A stretch of DNA of 64,000 nt, from NCBI GenBank assembly GCA_024803745.1, contig JANJXV010000266.1:186001-250000 (forward strand). The letters are read 5' to 3'. Shown in pieces: positions 43,979-57,177 of the stretch. A model generated the notes under the pieces. That model was not told the DNA's origin. It searched no databases and was given only the letters and a program-made list of their open reading frames with translations. Each line of letters opens with the position of its first letter. The first letter of the stretch is position 1. Source of the stretch: Megascapheus bottae. Its lineage: Eukaryota; Chordata; Mammalia; Rodentia; Geomyidae. The position numbers and the translations under genes were made by a program.

Positions 43979-44538
43979 CCATCCCATGGTACACTGTGAG
44001 GCCACTGGTTTTGCTAAGAGCTAGTCGTGCAGCAACACATAAGTTTTATTCTAATACTTTCCAAACTTTGTACTCAAATATGCTACCTACTTACCAACTT
44101 AGGTCAGTTATCCTTATGCTATAACTTTTCTTCATTACTACAATATTCTTACACTCCTACGTTAATCCTCTTGCACCTCCCCTGACCTCTCTCATTCTTT
44201 TTTTCTATCTCTGGACCTCTGCTCGTCTTTCAACCCTTATACTGCACGGATCTACACTTGATGGCTGTTGAGCAATATTGTATATGTAGGTGGTTAATTA
44301 TTCTCTAGGCTCAGAGGGACTTAAAGACAATAGAGATTGGATTGAGAGGCTTATTGTTTTGGGTATAAATCGCTTATCAGTGGTTGTATTAGGCTGGTCT
44401 GTAAGTGCACAAAAAGAAAGAGTGATAATACCAATCAAAACTTGTGAACATCTAGTGTCTGCCAGCTACAGAGGTCTAGGTTGGTTATATCTGAAAAACT
44501 ATAATAGTATTTAGTAGTAATCTTGCTCCCATTTTCAA

Positions 44539-45722
44539 ATGGGCAGAACAAGAAACTCAAGAAAAATGTCAAATCAAGAAACAACATCCCCCACCCAATG
44601 TAAACAGACAATGGAACAGTCACTGGCAAACCTAGAGGAGAGTCTGCCAAGTGCTACACAAATGCAATTGATAAACATCATTAATGAAAAATGTGAAAAT
44701 ATAAAGAAAGAGATAATGGAGGAAGCCATACCTGAACAAGAGGAAAGCAAAAACAAGGTGATAAGTGAAAAAGAAGAAGCCATAAAGGAGGCCATAATAA
44801 AGGTTTTTCAAAGAAAGATGGATGAATTCAAAGAATCCACAAATAAAAACGTGACCAAACTCCAGCAAATGTCCAAAGAAAATAAAGCTACTGAGCTAAC
44901 CACTCAAAAGGAAATCAAGGAGATAAAGAAATCCATACATGATCTAAAACAAGGGATGCAAGGCATCAAAAGTGAGCAATTAGAAGCAAGGGAGATGAAA
45001 AATAAAGTAGATAGCTTTGGTAGCAGGTTAGACATTGCAGAGGAGAGAATTTCCGTGGCTGAAGATAATTTAGGTATTATAAAGAACAGAAAATGAGTCA
45101 ATCCAAATCTAGGAAATATGAGAGAGCGCTTCAGGAGGTCCAAGATACAATTAGGAAGCCTAATTTAAGGCTAGTTGGTACTGAGGAGGGCGTGGAGAAA
45201 GAGGTCAATGGATTTGGAAATATACTTCAGGGAATCATCTCAGAGAATTTCCCAAATATCCAGAAGGGCAGGCCCATCCAGATGCGAGAAGCTTTTAGAA
45301 CCCCAAACAGACCTGACCAGAAAAGAACATCCCACCGCCACATTGTGATCCGAACTGGATCAATAGAAACGAAAGGAAAGATCCTAAAGGCAGCCAGGGA
45401 AAAGGGATCAGTAACCTACAAAGGCAAACCAATCAGAATAACCCCAGATTTCTCAGCAGAGACCATGCAAGCACGAAGTGACTGGAAGCATATATGTCAT
45501 GCCCTTATATCAAATAACTACCAACCAAGAATAGTGTAGCCAGCTAAGCTCTCATTCATAACTGAGGGAAAAATAAAAACATTCCATTCGAGGGAAAAGC
45601 TGCAACAATATGTCGAAACAAAACCAACACTACAGAGAATTCTCAAAGATGCTCTATACATAGAAAACCAAAATAAATGCAATATAGGGAAAGAAATGGC
45701 ACCTAAACAGCATACCAACTAA
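44539..45722 (+). pseudogene. L1 ORF1, broken (unit 3)
   Basis: The ancestral frameshift and TAG are present (frames 44,539-45,096 and 45,093-45,539, then open to TAA 45,720-45,722). A private I-to-S (L-P-S-A-T) is seen. D-to-G (S-F-G-S-R) and I-to-F (V-N-G-F-G) are shared with units 4 and 5. It lacks R-to-M (T-I-M-K-P) and H-to-R (W-K-R-I-C), which units 4 and 5 share. Confidence 0.86.
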
Positions 45723-45770
45723 GGACCACAAGAACTGTCAAGACACAGGCCCTACTAAAAGCTTTTAAAA

Positions 45771-48700
45771 ATGGTAGGAACTAATAAATATCTCTCAATC
45801 CTAACTCTCAATATCAATGGACTTAACTCTCCAATTAAACGGCATAGGTTGTCTAGTTGGATCAAAAAGCAAGAGCCATCGTTCTGCTGACTTCGAGAGA
45901 CACATCTTACCCAAAAACAATCATCTTTTGAAAGTGAGAGGTTGGAATAAACTCTATCAAGCTAACTGCCCCCATAAACAGGCTAGAGTTGCCATCCTCA
46001 TATCAGATACAATAGACTTCAAACTAAAATTAGTAAGAAAAGACAAAGAAGGTTACTACATACTACTAAAGGGATCTTTCCTCCCAGAACACATAACAAT
46101 CCTAAATATTTACACACCCAATCCCGGAGCTCCAAACTTCATCAAGCAAACTTTACTTACACTGAAACCATACATAGATCGAAATACAGTGATTGTTCGT
46201 GAGTTTAACACACCACTCTCACCTATGGACAGATCAACAAGGCAAAAACTCAACAGAGAAACTTTAGAACTGAACAACTATATAGACCAACTAGATCTAA
46301 CAGACATCTGCAGAATATTCCACCCAGTAACACCACAATATACGTTTTCCTCAGCATCACATGGAACATTTTCTAAAATAGACCACATCTTAGGCCATAA
46401 AACAAACCTGGACAGATTCAGAAACATTGAAATCATTTAATGCACACTCTCAGACCATAGAGGCATCAAATTGGATCGAAAACCCTGTAACTAATGGAGA
46501 CTGAACAACACATTGTTGAATCAAAAACAATGGTTAATAAAAGAGATCAGAACCGATATCCAACTGTTTATGAAATTGAACAATAAGGAGCACACAAATA
46601 TCAACTCCTTAGGGACACAACAAAGGCAGTACTCAGAGGAAAATTTATACCACTGAGTGCCTACAACAGCAAGTTGGAAAAATGGCAAACCAACTAGTTA
46701 ATGTTTCACCTTAACCTCCTGGAAAAAGATCAACAAACCAACCCTAAACCCATTAGGAGAAAGCAAATTATTAAAATCAAAGCAGAATTACATGATTTGG
46801 AATAAAAAAAACTATAGAAAGAATCAACAAAACAAGGAGTTGGTTCTTGAAAGAATTAACAAAATTGACAAGCCCTTAGCAAATCTTACCAAAAAAGAAG
46901 AGAGCATATCGAAATAAACAAAATCGCAGATGAAAATGGTAATATCACGACAGAAATTACCAAGATCCAGAATATCATGAGGGAATACTTCTCAAACCTT
47001 TACGCCAACAAATTTGAGAATCTAGAAGAAATGGATGAATTCCTAGACAATATTAACATACACACACTGAACCAAGAAGAGCTAACCCAACTCAACAGGC
47101 CTATTTCAAGCTCTGAAATAGAAATGGAAATTAGACAACTTCCACTTAAAAAGAGCCCAGGGCCAGATGGATTCACAGCTGAATTCTATAAGGTCTTCAA
47201 AGCAGAGCTCACACCAATACTCCTCAAGCTCTTCAACGAAATTGAAAATGAAGGTTCTTTACTAAACTGATTCTGTGAAGCCAGCATATCCCTCATCCCC
47301 AAACCAGACAGAGATTCATCAAAGAAAGAGATCTATAGACCCATTTCTTTGATGAACATCGATGCAAAACTTCTCAACAAAATACTGGCCAACCGTCTAC
47401 AACAACTCATCAAAAAAAATATACACTATGATCAAACTGGATTCATCACAGGGAGGCAAAGCTGGTTCAACATACAGAAATCAATTAATATAATTCAACA
47501 CAACAACAGGAGCAGGGATAAAATCACATGATTGTCTCAATAGATGCGGAAAAGGCATTTGACAAGATCCAAAACCCCTTTATGTTAAAAGATGTGGAGA
47601 AACTAGGAATCCATGGAACATTTCTCAATGTAATAAAGGCTGTGTATGAGAAACCCACTGCTAGTATTATACTTAATGGTGAAGATCTAAAGCCATTCCC
47701 TCTAAAATCAGGAACGAGACAAGGATGCCCACTCTCTCCACTCCTTTTTAACATAGTACTAGAATTCCTAGGCAGTGCAATAAGGCAAGAAGCAAGCATA
47801 AAGGGGATCCAAGTAGGGAAAGAGGAAATAAAACTATCCCTCTTTGCAGATGACATGATTCTGTATTTAAAGAATCCTATAGACTCTACTCCCAAGCTCC
47901 TTGAGCTGATTCAAAGCTTTGGAAGCGTAGCAGGCCATAAAATCAACCCTCACAAATCAACTGCCTTACTTTACGCCAACACTGAGAGGAACGAGGCAAT
48001 AATCAGGAAAGAAAATCCTTTCACAATAGCCTCAAAGAAAATAAAGTACCTAGCAATTAGCTTAACTAAGAATGTAAAGGACCGTTTAGATGAAAACTTT
48101 AAAACCCTAAAAAAGGAAATTAAAGCAGAACTAAGGAAATGGAAAAACCTCCCGTGCTCCTGGATTGGAAGAATCAACATTGTGAAAATGACAATCTTGC
48201 CAAGGACTATCTACAAATTCAATGTAATACCCATCAACATCCCAATGTCATTCTTTAAAGACATAGAAGAAGCAATTAAAAATTTCATATGGAATAATAA
48301 AAGACCCCGTATAGCAAAAACACTTCTTAGCTGAAAGAACAGCGCTGGAGGAATTTCAATTCCAAACTTAAGGCTCTATTACAGAGCTATAATTCTCAAA
48401 ACAGCTTGGTACTGGCACAAGAACAGGCCTGAAGTCCACTGGAGTAGAACTGCGGACCCAGATATTAAACCACAGACCTATGGCCACCTACTCTTTGACC
48501 AGGGAGCCAAAAAAATAGAATGGAAGAAAGATAGCCTCTTCAACAAGTTGTGCTGGCAGAACTGGTTAAACACCTGCAGAAAACTAAAGTTGGATCCTTC
48601 TTTGTCCCCTTGCACTAGAATTAACTCCAAATGGATCAAAGACGTGGAGGTAAAAGCTGACACACTGAAAAGTTTACAGGAAGGAATAGAAGATACACTA

Positions 48701-49590
48701 GGCCTCCTTGGTACAGGTCGAAACTTTCTTAATAAGGACCAAGAATCACAACAAATCAGAGAAAGGCTGGATAAGTGGGACTGCATTAAACTGCAGAGCT
48801 TTGTATCGCAACGGATATAGCTAGTAAACTAATCAGGAAGCCTACAGAGTGGGAGAAGATCTTCACCACCCAAACAACGGAACAAGGCCTCATATCTAAA
48901 ATATATCAACAACTCAAAAAATTGAATCACTCCAAAACTAACCTCCAAAGTAACACCCATCCCATTACAAAATGGGCCAAAGACTTAAAGAGAGTCTTCT
49001 CTGAAGAAGAAACAAAAATGGCCTATAGACACATGAAGAAATGCTCAACATCTCTGGTCATAAAAGAAATGCAAATCAAAACAAGTCTAAGATTCCACCT
49101 AACTCCAGTTAGAATGGCCAGGATCAGGAAAACGAATGACAACAGATGCTGGAGGGGATGTGGTCAGGAGGGATCACTACTACACTGTTGGTGGGAGTGC
49201 AAACTCGTTCAACCACTATGGAAAGCAGTGCAGCAGTGCCTCAAAACGCTAAACATACAACTCCCCTATGACCCAGCAATTCCAGTACTTGGCATTTACC
49301 CAACAATCCAGAAACAAGGGCATACTAAACCCACTAGCACAACAATGTTCATTGCAGCACTATTCACCATAGCAAAGATATGGAACCAACCCAGATGTCC
49401 CTCACTTGATAAGTGGATCAACAAGTTGTGGTATTTGTACACAATGGAATTCTATGCTGCTGTCAGAAAGAATGACATCGCCCCATTTGTTAGGAAATGG
49501 AAAGACTTAGAACAAATCATATTAAGTGAAGTAAGCCAGACTCAAAGGCACTTAGGCTCAGTGGTTTCCCTCATTCGTCATAATCGGTAG
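45771..49590 (+). pseudogene. L1 ORF2, broken (unit 3)
   Basis: Beyond the ancestral lesions, the endonuclease frame ends early at TAA (46,438-46,440), just before the 21-bp deletion that removes the L-N-T-H-L-H-Q region. The reverse-transcriptase frame 47,528-48,334 keeps F-A-D-D but stops at TGA (48,332-48,334) within L-L-S-R-K. A one-base deletion near 48,800 ('gagctttgtatcg') shifts the frame after L-K/Q-S-F. The C-terminal frame 48,922-49,590 is open. The TGA, the shift and both deletions recur in unit 4. Confidence 0.86.
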
Positions 49591-49753
49591 AAACCTTGGG
49601 CTCTACTAGCAGAGATTGGCAATAGAGCAAAAGGCCATATATAAGGCCATATAATGTGAAGCTAATTGAAAGGACCTCCAGGATATCTGATATATTGAAT
49701 TTATTTGTATTTGGATATTTCAAATTTGATAGGGAAGGGGGGAAAACCAAGAC

Positions 49754-49778
49754 GGGTGGGGGGTGGGGGGTTGGAGGG
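49754..49778 (+). other. G-quadruplex-type tract, L1-3 3' UTR
   Basis: G3-T-G6-T-G6-TTGGA-G3 on the plus strand: four runs with loops of 1, 1 and 5 bases, the strongest version in the array. The same sequence occurs in L1-4 at 57,040-57,064. Confidence 0.65.
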
Positions 49779-49891
49779 AAATGGGTACCAAGACATGTGA
49801 AAGGGTATCAATGTATGTGAATTAATGCACCTTCTATCTGGCAAATATCATCTAACCCTTTTACTAATTACAATAAAAAAATGAAAAAAAA

Positions 49892-51263
49892 GAAAGTTGT
49901 AGTGTGTGGAGAGGATAATGGGGTCAAATACATTTCTTCTTAGAAATTTACCTCATCTGTTTGCCCTGGATTTTCCTGGCCTTCTTCTTAGAGAAAGTTC
50001 TGTTATACTGGATTTGTGGCTTGGCAATGATCTAGCATGTACATCTTCGAGTAAGACATCCACAACTTCCATGCCTGAGACTCGAGTTTCCTGACCTTTG
50101 GCAACAACACAGCAACATCTTTCTTCCTCCTGAGCCACAGGCCAAGTGAGCTGGCTTGAGCTGGTTGTTAGTTACAGTGGCTTGGTTACCAGGGTTCCAT
50201 ATTCTGTTCCATTGTGAGGGAGGCAGGGTCACCTTTCAGGGCCAATGACCAAAGATCCTTGCTCACAAACGACCTCACCAAAGACATACTGGAGGCTGAA
50301 TCTCTCCTCCAGTCTCACAATATACATGTGGATGTAGTATAGAGCACACCTTATTTGTCCAATCCCAATGTCTTCCACTAGGCCCAACTACCAGTCTGGT
50401 CTCAGGCTCAAGGAGCCTTTCTTAGGTAAGATCCAAACTTAAGGGTCAATATTGCCCTCATCCTTTACAAAACATTTGCTTCAGAGTGCCTTCCCTGCCT
50501 GCATTTTGCCCCTTGTCGATTTTTTTTTGTTTTTCCTAGTCTTGGGACTCGACCTCAGAGTGTGAACATTGTTCTTGGGCTTTCTTTAGGCTTTAGCTGT
50601 CCCACCGATCCACAGCACCACTTGCAGCGTTTTCTATTTATGTGGTAATGAGGAATCAAACCTGAGGCTTACTGCTTGGTAGCCAAGGACTCTACCACTA
50701 GGTCAAACACACAGTGCATCTTGCACATATTTTTGATGTCAATCTACTAGGATATTATTAGGGTTCTTTATCCTAATCAATTTTTTCCTGATGATTAGCT
50801 TTGCTGTCATGTGTAAAAAATGCAAGAGGGAAAAACACAGAAGAATTAGTGAAATTAAAAAAAAGCATTAGACACAGTTAAGTGTTCATTCTTTGTAGGA
50901 GAAAGGATATTTGGATATGATGATGATGATGATGACTTTATAATTACTATGTCAGGGTTGAGAGTTTGGCATAGTGGTAGAGTGCTTGCCTAGCATCCAT
51001 GAAGATCTGGGTTTGATTGCTCAGTACCACATAGATAGAAAATCTAGATGTGGCACTGTGGCTCAAGTGGCAGAGGGCTAGACTTGAGAAAACCCGAGGA
51101 CAGTGCTCAGGCCCTGAATTCAAGCCCCAAGACTGGCAGAAAGATCAAAGAAAATAAAAATGCTTTTTACGAGCTAATTCACTCACAGCATTTGCTTCTG
51201 AAATCTTCGCTTCTGCATCTTATGAAATACCCCTTTCCCTCAACGTAGACAAGAAAAACAGAT
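49892..51263. repeat. Array spacer 3
   Basis: Same content as the other spacers. It is nearly indistinguishable from spacer 4, sharing for example '-tagtatagagcacacc-', '-cacaaacgacctcacc-' and '-cttcagagtgccttccc-'. This marks the segment as part of the most recent duplication. Confidence 0.88.
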
Positions 51264-51823
51264 CCATCCCATGGTACATTGTGAGGCCACTGGTTTTGCT
51301 AAGAGCTAGTCGTGCAGCACCACATAAGTTTTATTCTAATACTTTCCAAACTTTGTACTCAAATATGCTACCTACTTACCAACTTATGTCAGTTATCCTT
51401 ATGCTGTAACTTTTCTTCATTACTACAATATTCTTACACTCCTACGTTAATCCTCTTGCACCTCCCCTGACCTCTCTCATTCTTTTTTTCTATCTCTGGA
51501 CCTCTGCTCGTCTTTCAACCCTTATACTGCACGGATCTACACTTGATGGCTGTTGAGCAATATTGTATATGTAGGTGGTTAATTATTCTCTAGGCTCAGA
51601 GGGACTTAAAGACAATAGAGATTGGATTGAGAGGCTTATTGTTTTGGGTATAAATCGCTTATCAGTGGTTGTATTAGGCTGGTCTGTAAGTGCACAAAAA
51701 GAAAGAGTGATAATACCAATCAAAACATGTGAACATCTAGTGTCTGCCAGCTACAGAGGTCTAGGTTGGTTATATCTGAAAAACTATAATCGTATTTAGT
51801 AGTAATCTTGCTCCCATTTTCAA

Positions 51824-53007
51824 ATGGGCAGAACAAGAAACTCAAGAAAAATGTCAAATCAAGAAACAACATCCCCCACCCAATGTAAACAGACAATGGA
51901 ACAGTCACTGGCAAACCTAGAGGAGAGTCTTCCAATTGCTACACAAATGCAATTGATAAACATCATTAATGAAAAATGTGAAAATATAAAGAAAGAGATA
52001 ATGGAGGAAGCCATACCTGAACAAGAGGAAAGCAAAAACAAGGTGATAAGTGAAAAAGAAGAAGCCATAAAGGAGGCCATAATAAAGGTTTTTCAAAGAA
52101 AGATGGATGAATTCAAAGAATCCACAAATAAAAACGTGACCAAACTCCAGCAAATGTCCAAAGAAAATAAAGCTACTGAGCTAACCACTCAAAAGGAAAT
52201 CAAGGAGATAAAGAAATCCATACATGATCTAAAACAAGGGATGCAAGGCATCAAAAGTGAGCAATTAGAAGCAAGGGAGATGAAAAATAAAGTAGATAGC
52301 TTTGGTAGCAGGTTAGACATTGCAGAGGAGAGAATTTCCGTGGCTGAAGATAATTTAGGTATTATAAAGAACAGAAAATGAGTCAATCCAAATCTAGGAA
52401 ATATGAGAGAGCGCTTCAGGAGGTCCAAGATACAATTATGAAGCCTAATTTAAGGCTAGTTGGTACTGAGGAGGGCGTGGAGAAAGAGGTCAATGGATTT
52501 GGAAATATACTTCAGGGAATCATCTCAGAGAATTTCCCAAATATCCAGAAGGGCAGGCCCATCCAGATGCGAGAAGCTTTTAGAACCCCAAACAGACCTG
52601 ACCAGAAAAGAACATCCCACCGCCACATTGTGATCCGAACTGGATCAATAGAAACGAAAGGAAAGATCCTAAAGGCAGCCAGGGAAAAGGGATCAGTAAC
52701 CTACAAAGGCAAACCAATCAGAATAACCCCAGATTTCTCAGCAGAGACCATGCAAGCACGAAGTGACTGGAAGCGTATATGTCATGCCCTTATATCAAAT
52801 AACTACCAACCAAGAATAGTGTAGCCAGCTAAGCTCTCATTCATAACTGAGGGAAAAATAAAAACATTCCATTCGAGGGAAAAGCTGCAACAATATGTCG
52901 AAACAAAACCAACACTACAGAGAATTCTCAAAGATGCTCTATACATAGAAAACCAAAATAAATGCAATATAGGGAAAGAAATGGCACCTAAACAGCATAC
53001 CAACTAA
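51824..53007 (+). pseudogene. L1 ORF1, broken (unit 4)
   Basis: Frames 51,824-52,381 and 52,378-52,824, then TAG, then open to TAA 53,005-53,007. It carries R-to-M (T-I-M-K-P) and H-to-R (W-K-R-I-C), shared only with unit 5, and not the private I-to-S of unit 3. Confidence 0.86.
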
Positions 53008-53055
53008 GGACCACAAGAACTGTCAAGACACAGGCCCTACTAAAAGCTTTTAAAA

Positions 53056-56000
53056 ATGGTAGGAACTAATAAATATCTCTCAATCCTAACTCTCAATATC
53101 AATGGACTTAACTCTCCAATTAAACGGCATAGGTTGTCTAGTTGGATCAAAAAGCAAGAGCCATCGTTCTGCTGACTTCGAGAGACACATCTTACCCAAA
53201 AACAATCATCTTTTGAAAGTGAGAGGTTGGAATAAACTCTATCAAGCTAACTGCCCCCATAAACAGGCTAGAGTTGCCATCCTCATATCAGATACAATAG
53301 ACTTCAAACTAAAATTAGTAAGAAAAGACAAAGAAGGTTACTACATACTACTAAAGGGATCTTTCCTCCCAGAACACATAACAATCCTAAATATTTACAC
53401 ACCCAATCCCGGAGCTCCAAACTTCATCAAGCAAACTTTACTTACACTGAAACCATACATAGATCGAAATACAGTGATTGTTCGTGAGTTTAACACACCA
53501 CTCTCACCTATGGACAGATCAACAAGGCAAAAACTCAACAGAGAAACTTTAGAACTGAACAACTATATAGACCAACTAGATCTAACAGACATCTGCAGAA
53601 TATTCCACCCAGTAACACCACAATATACGTTTTCCTCAGCATCACATGGAACATTTTCTAAAATAGACCACATCTTAGGCCATAAAACAAACCTGGACAG
53701 ATTCAGAAACATTGAAATCATTTAATGCACACTCTCAGACCATAGAGGCATCAAATTGGATCGAAAACCCTGTAACTAATGGAGACTGAACAACACATTG
53801 TTGAATCAAAAACAATGGTTAATAAAAGAGATCAGAACCGATATCCAACTGTTTATGAAATTGAACAATAAGGAGCACACAAATATCAACTCCTTAGGGA
53901 CACAACAAAGGCAGTACTCAGAGGAAAATTTATACCACTGAGTGCCTACAACAGCAAGTTGGAAAAATGGCAAACCAACTAGTTAATGTTTCACCTTAAC
54001 CTCCTGGAAAAAGATCAACAAACCAACCCTAAACCCATTAGGAGAAAGCAAATTATTAAAATCAAAGCAGAATTACATGATTTGGAATAAAAAAAACTAT
54101 AGAAAGAATCAACAAAACAAGGAGTTGGTTCTTGAAAGAATTAACAAAATTGACAAGCCCTTAGCAAATCTTACCAAAAAAGAAGAGAGCATATCGAAAT
54201 AAACAAAATCGCAGATGAAAATGGTAATATCACGACAGAAATTACCAAGATCCAGAATATCATGAGGGAATACTTCTCAAACCTTTACGCCAACAAATTT
54301 GAGAATCTAGAAGAAATGGATGAATTCCTAGACAATATTAACATACACACACTGAACCAAGAAGAGCTAACCCAACTCAACAGGCCTATTTCAAGCTCTG
54401 AAATAGAAATGGAAATTAGACAACTTCCACTTAAAAAGAGCCCAGGGCCAGATGGATTCACAGCTGAATTCTATAAGGTCTTCAAAGCAGAGCTCACACC
54501 AATACTCCTCAAGCTCTTCAACGAAATTGAAAATGAAGGTTCTTTACTAAACTGATTCTGTGAAGCCAGCATATCCCTCATCCCCAAACCAGACAGAGAT
54601 TCATCAAAGAAAGAGATCTATAGACCCATTTCTTTGATGAACATCGATGCAAAACTTCTCAACAAAATACTGGCCAACCGTCTACAACAACTCATCAAAA
54701 AAAAATATACACTATGATCAAACTGGATTCATCACAGGGAGGCAAAGCTGGTTCAACATACAGAAATCAATTAATATAATTCAACACAACAACAGGAGCA
54801 GGGATAAAATCACATGATTGTCTCAATAGATGCGGAAAAGGCATTTGACAAGATCCAAAACCCCTTTATGTTAAAAGATGTGGAGAAACTAGGAATCCAT
54901 GGAACATTTCTCAATGTAATAAAGGCTGTGTATGAGAAACCCACTGCTAGTATTATACTTAATGGTGAAGATCTAAAGCCATTCCCTCTAAAATCAGGAA
55001 CGAGACAAGGATGCCCACTCTCTCCACTCCTTTTTAACATAGTACTAGAATTCCTAGGCAGTGCAATAAGGCAAGAAGCAAGCATAAAGGGGATCCAAGT
55101 AGGGAAAGAGGAAATAAAACTATCCCTCTTTGCAGATGACATGATTCTGTATTTAAAGAATCCTATAGACTCTACTCCCAAGCTCCTTGAGCTGATTCAA
55201 AGCTTTGGAAGCGTAGCAGGCCATAAAATCAACCCTCACAAATCAACTGCCTTACTTTACGCCAACACTGAGAGGAACGAGGCAATAATCAGGAAAGAAA
55301 ATCCTTTCACAATAGCCTCAAAGAAAATAAAGTACCTAGCAATTAGCTTAACTAAGAATGTAAAGGACCGTTTAGATGAAAACTTTAAAACCCTAAAAAA
55401 GGAAATTAAAGCAGAACTAAGGAAATGGAAAAACCTCCCGTGCTCCTGGATTGGAAGAATCAACATTGTGAAAATGACAATCTTGCCAAGGACTATCTAC
55501 AAATTCAATGTAATACCCATCAACATCCCAATGTCATTCTTTAAAGACATAGAAGAAGCAATTAAAAATTTCATATGGAATAATAAAAGACCCCGTATAG
55601 CAAAAACACTTCTTAGCTGAAAGAACAGCGCTGGAGGAATTTCAATTCCAAACTTAAGGCTCTATTACAGAGCTATAATTCTCAAAACAGCTTGGTACTG
55701 GCACAAGAACAGGCCTGAAGTCCACTGGAGTAGAACTGCGGACCCAGATATTAAACCACAGACCTATGGCCACCTACTCTTTGACCAGGGAGCCAAAAAA
55801 ATAGAATGGAAGAAAGATAGCCTCTTCAACAAGTTGTGCTGGCAGAACTGGTTAAACACCTGCAGAAAACTAAAGTTGGATCCTTCTTTGTCCCCTTGCA
55901 CTAGAATTAACTCCAAATGGATCAAAGACGTGGAGGTAAAAGCTGACACACTGAAAAGTTTACAGGAAGGAATAGAAGATACACTAGGCCTCCTTGGTAC

Positions 56001-56876
56001 AGGTCGAAACTTTCTTAATAAGGACCAAGAATCACAACAAATCAGAGAAAGGCTGGATAAGTGGGACTGCATTAAACTGCAGAGCTTTGTATCGCAACGG
56101 ATATAGCTAGTAAACTAATCAGGAAGCCTACAGAGTGGGAGAAGATCTTCACCACCCAAACAACGGAACAAGGCCTCATATCTAAAATATATCAACAACT
56201 CAAAAAATTGAATCACTCCAAAACTAACCTCCAAAGTAACACCCATCCCATTACAAAATGGGCCAAAGACTTAAAGAGAGTCTTCTCTGAAGAAGAAACA
56301 AAAATGGCCTATAGACACATGAAGAAATGCTCAACATCTCTGGTCATAAAAGAAATGCAAATCAAAACAAGTCTAAGATTCCACCTAACTCCAGTTAGAA
56401 TGGCCAGGATCAGGAAAACGAATGACAACAGATGCTGGAGGGGATGTGGTCAGGAGGGATCACTACTACACTGTTGGTGGGAGTGCAAACTCGTTCAACC
56501 ACTATGGAAAGCAGTGCAGCAGTGCCTCAAAACGCTAAACATACAACTCCCCTATGACCCAGCAATTCCAGTACTTGGCATTTACCCAACAATCCAGAAA
56601 CAAGGGCATACTAAACCCACTAGCACAACAATGTTCATTGCAGCACTATTCACCATAGCAAAGATATGGAACCAACCCAGATGTCCCTCACTTGATAAGT
56701 GGATCAACAAGTTGTGGTATTTGTACACAATGGAATTCTATGCTGCTGTCAGAAAGAATGACATCGCCCCATTTGTTAGGAAATGGAAAGACTTAGAACA
56801 AATCATATTAAGTGAAGTAAGCCAGACTCAAAGGCACTTAGGCTCAGTGGTTTCCCTCATTCGTCATAATCGGTAG
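53056..56876 (+). pseudogene. L1 ORF2, broken (unit 4)
   Basis: Endonuclease frame 53,102-53,725 (V-R-E-F-N-T), linker frame 54,262-54,555, reverse-transcriptase frame 54,814-55,620 ending at the same TGA as in unit 3, and C-terminal frame 56,208-56,876. An added A in the run at about 54,689-54,697 breaks the K-K-N-I-H-Y-D frame that is open in units 2, 3 and 5, so that short frame is absent here. Confidence 0.86.
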
Positions 56877-57039
56877 AAACCTTGGGCTCTACTAGCAGAG
56901 ATTGGCAATAGAGCAAAAGGCCATATATAAGGCCATATAATGTGAAGCTAATTGAAAGGACCTCCAGGATATCTGATATATTGAATTTATTTGTATTTGG
57001 ATATTTCAAATTTGATAGGGAAGGGGGGAAAACCAAGAC

Positions 57040-57064
57040 GGGTGGGGGGTGGGGGGTTGGAGGG
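57040..57064 (+). other. G-quadruplex-type tract, L1-4 3' UTR
   Basis: Same G3-T-G6-T-G6-TTGGA-G3 arrangement as in L1-3. Confidence 0.65.
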
Positions 57065-57177
57065 AAATGGGTACCAAGACATGTGAAAGGGTATCAATGT
57101 ATGTGAATTAATGCACCTTCTATCTGGCAAATATCATCTAACCCTTTTACTAATTACAATAAAAAAATGAAAAAAAA

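Larger units (their letters stand above)
43979..49891 (+). mobile_element. L1-3, array unit 3, with shared internal deletions
   Basis: Shorter than L1-2 because of a 21-bp deletion in ORF2 (near 46,475) and a 113-bp deletion in the 3' UTR (junction 49,686/49,687; bases 42,287-42,399 of L1-2 are missing). The endonuclease motif is V-R-E-F-N-T, so both Gly and Asp are changed. The G-rich tract is at 49,754-49,778. Confidence 0.88.
51264..57177 (+). mobile_element. L1-4, array unit 4
   Basis: It carries the same 21-bp and 113-bp deletions as L1-3 (3' UTR junction 56,972/56,973) and the V-R-E-F-N-T motif. Its 3' half appears identical to L1-3 except for one extra A in an A-run near 54,695. Its 5' half is closer to L1-5. 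It is therefore a mosaic of its two neighbours. Confidence 0.88.
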
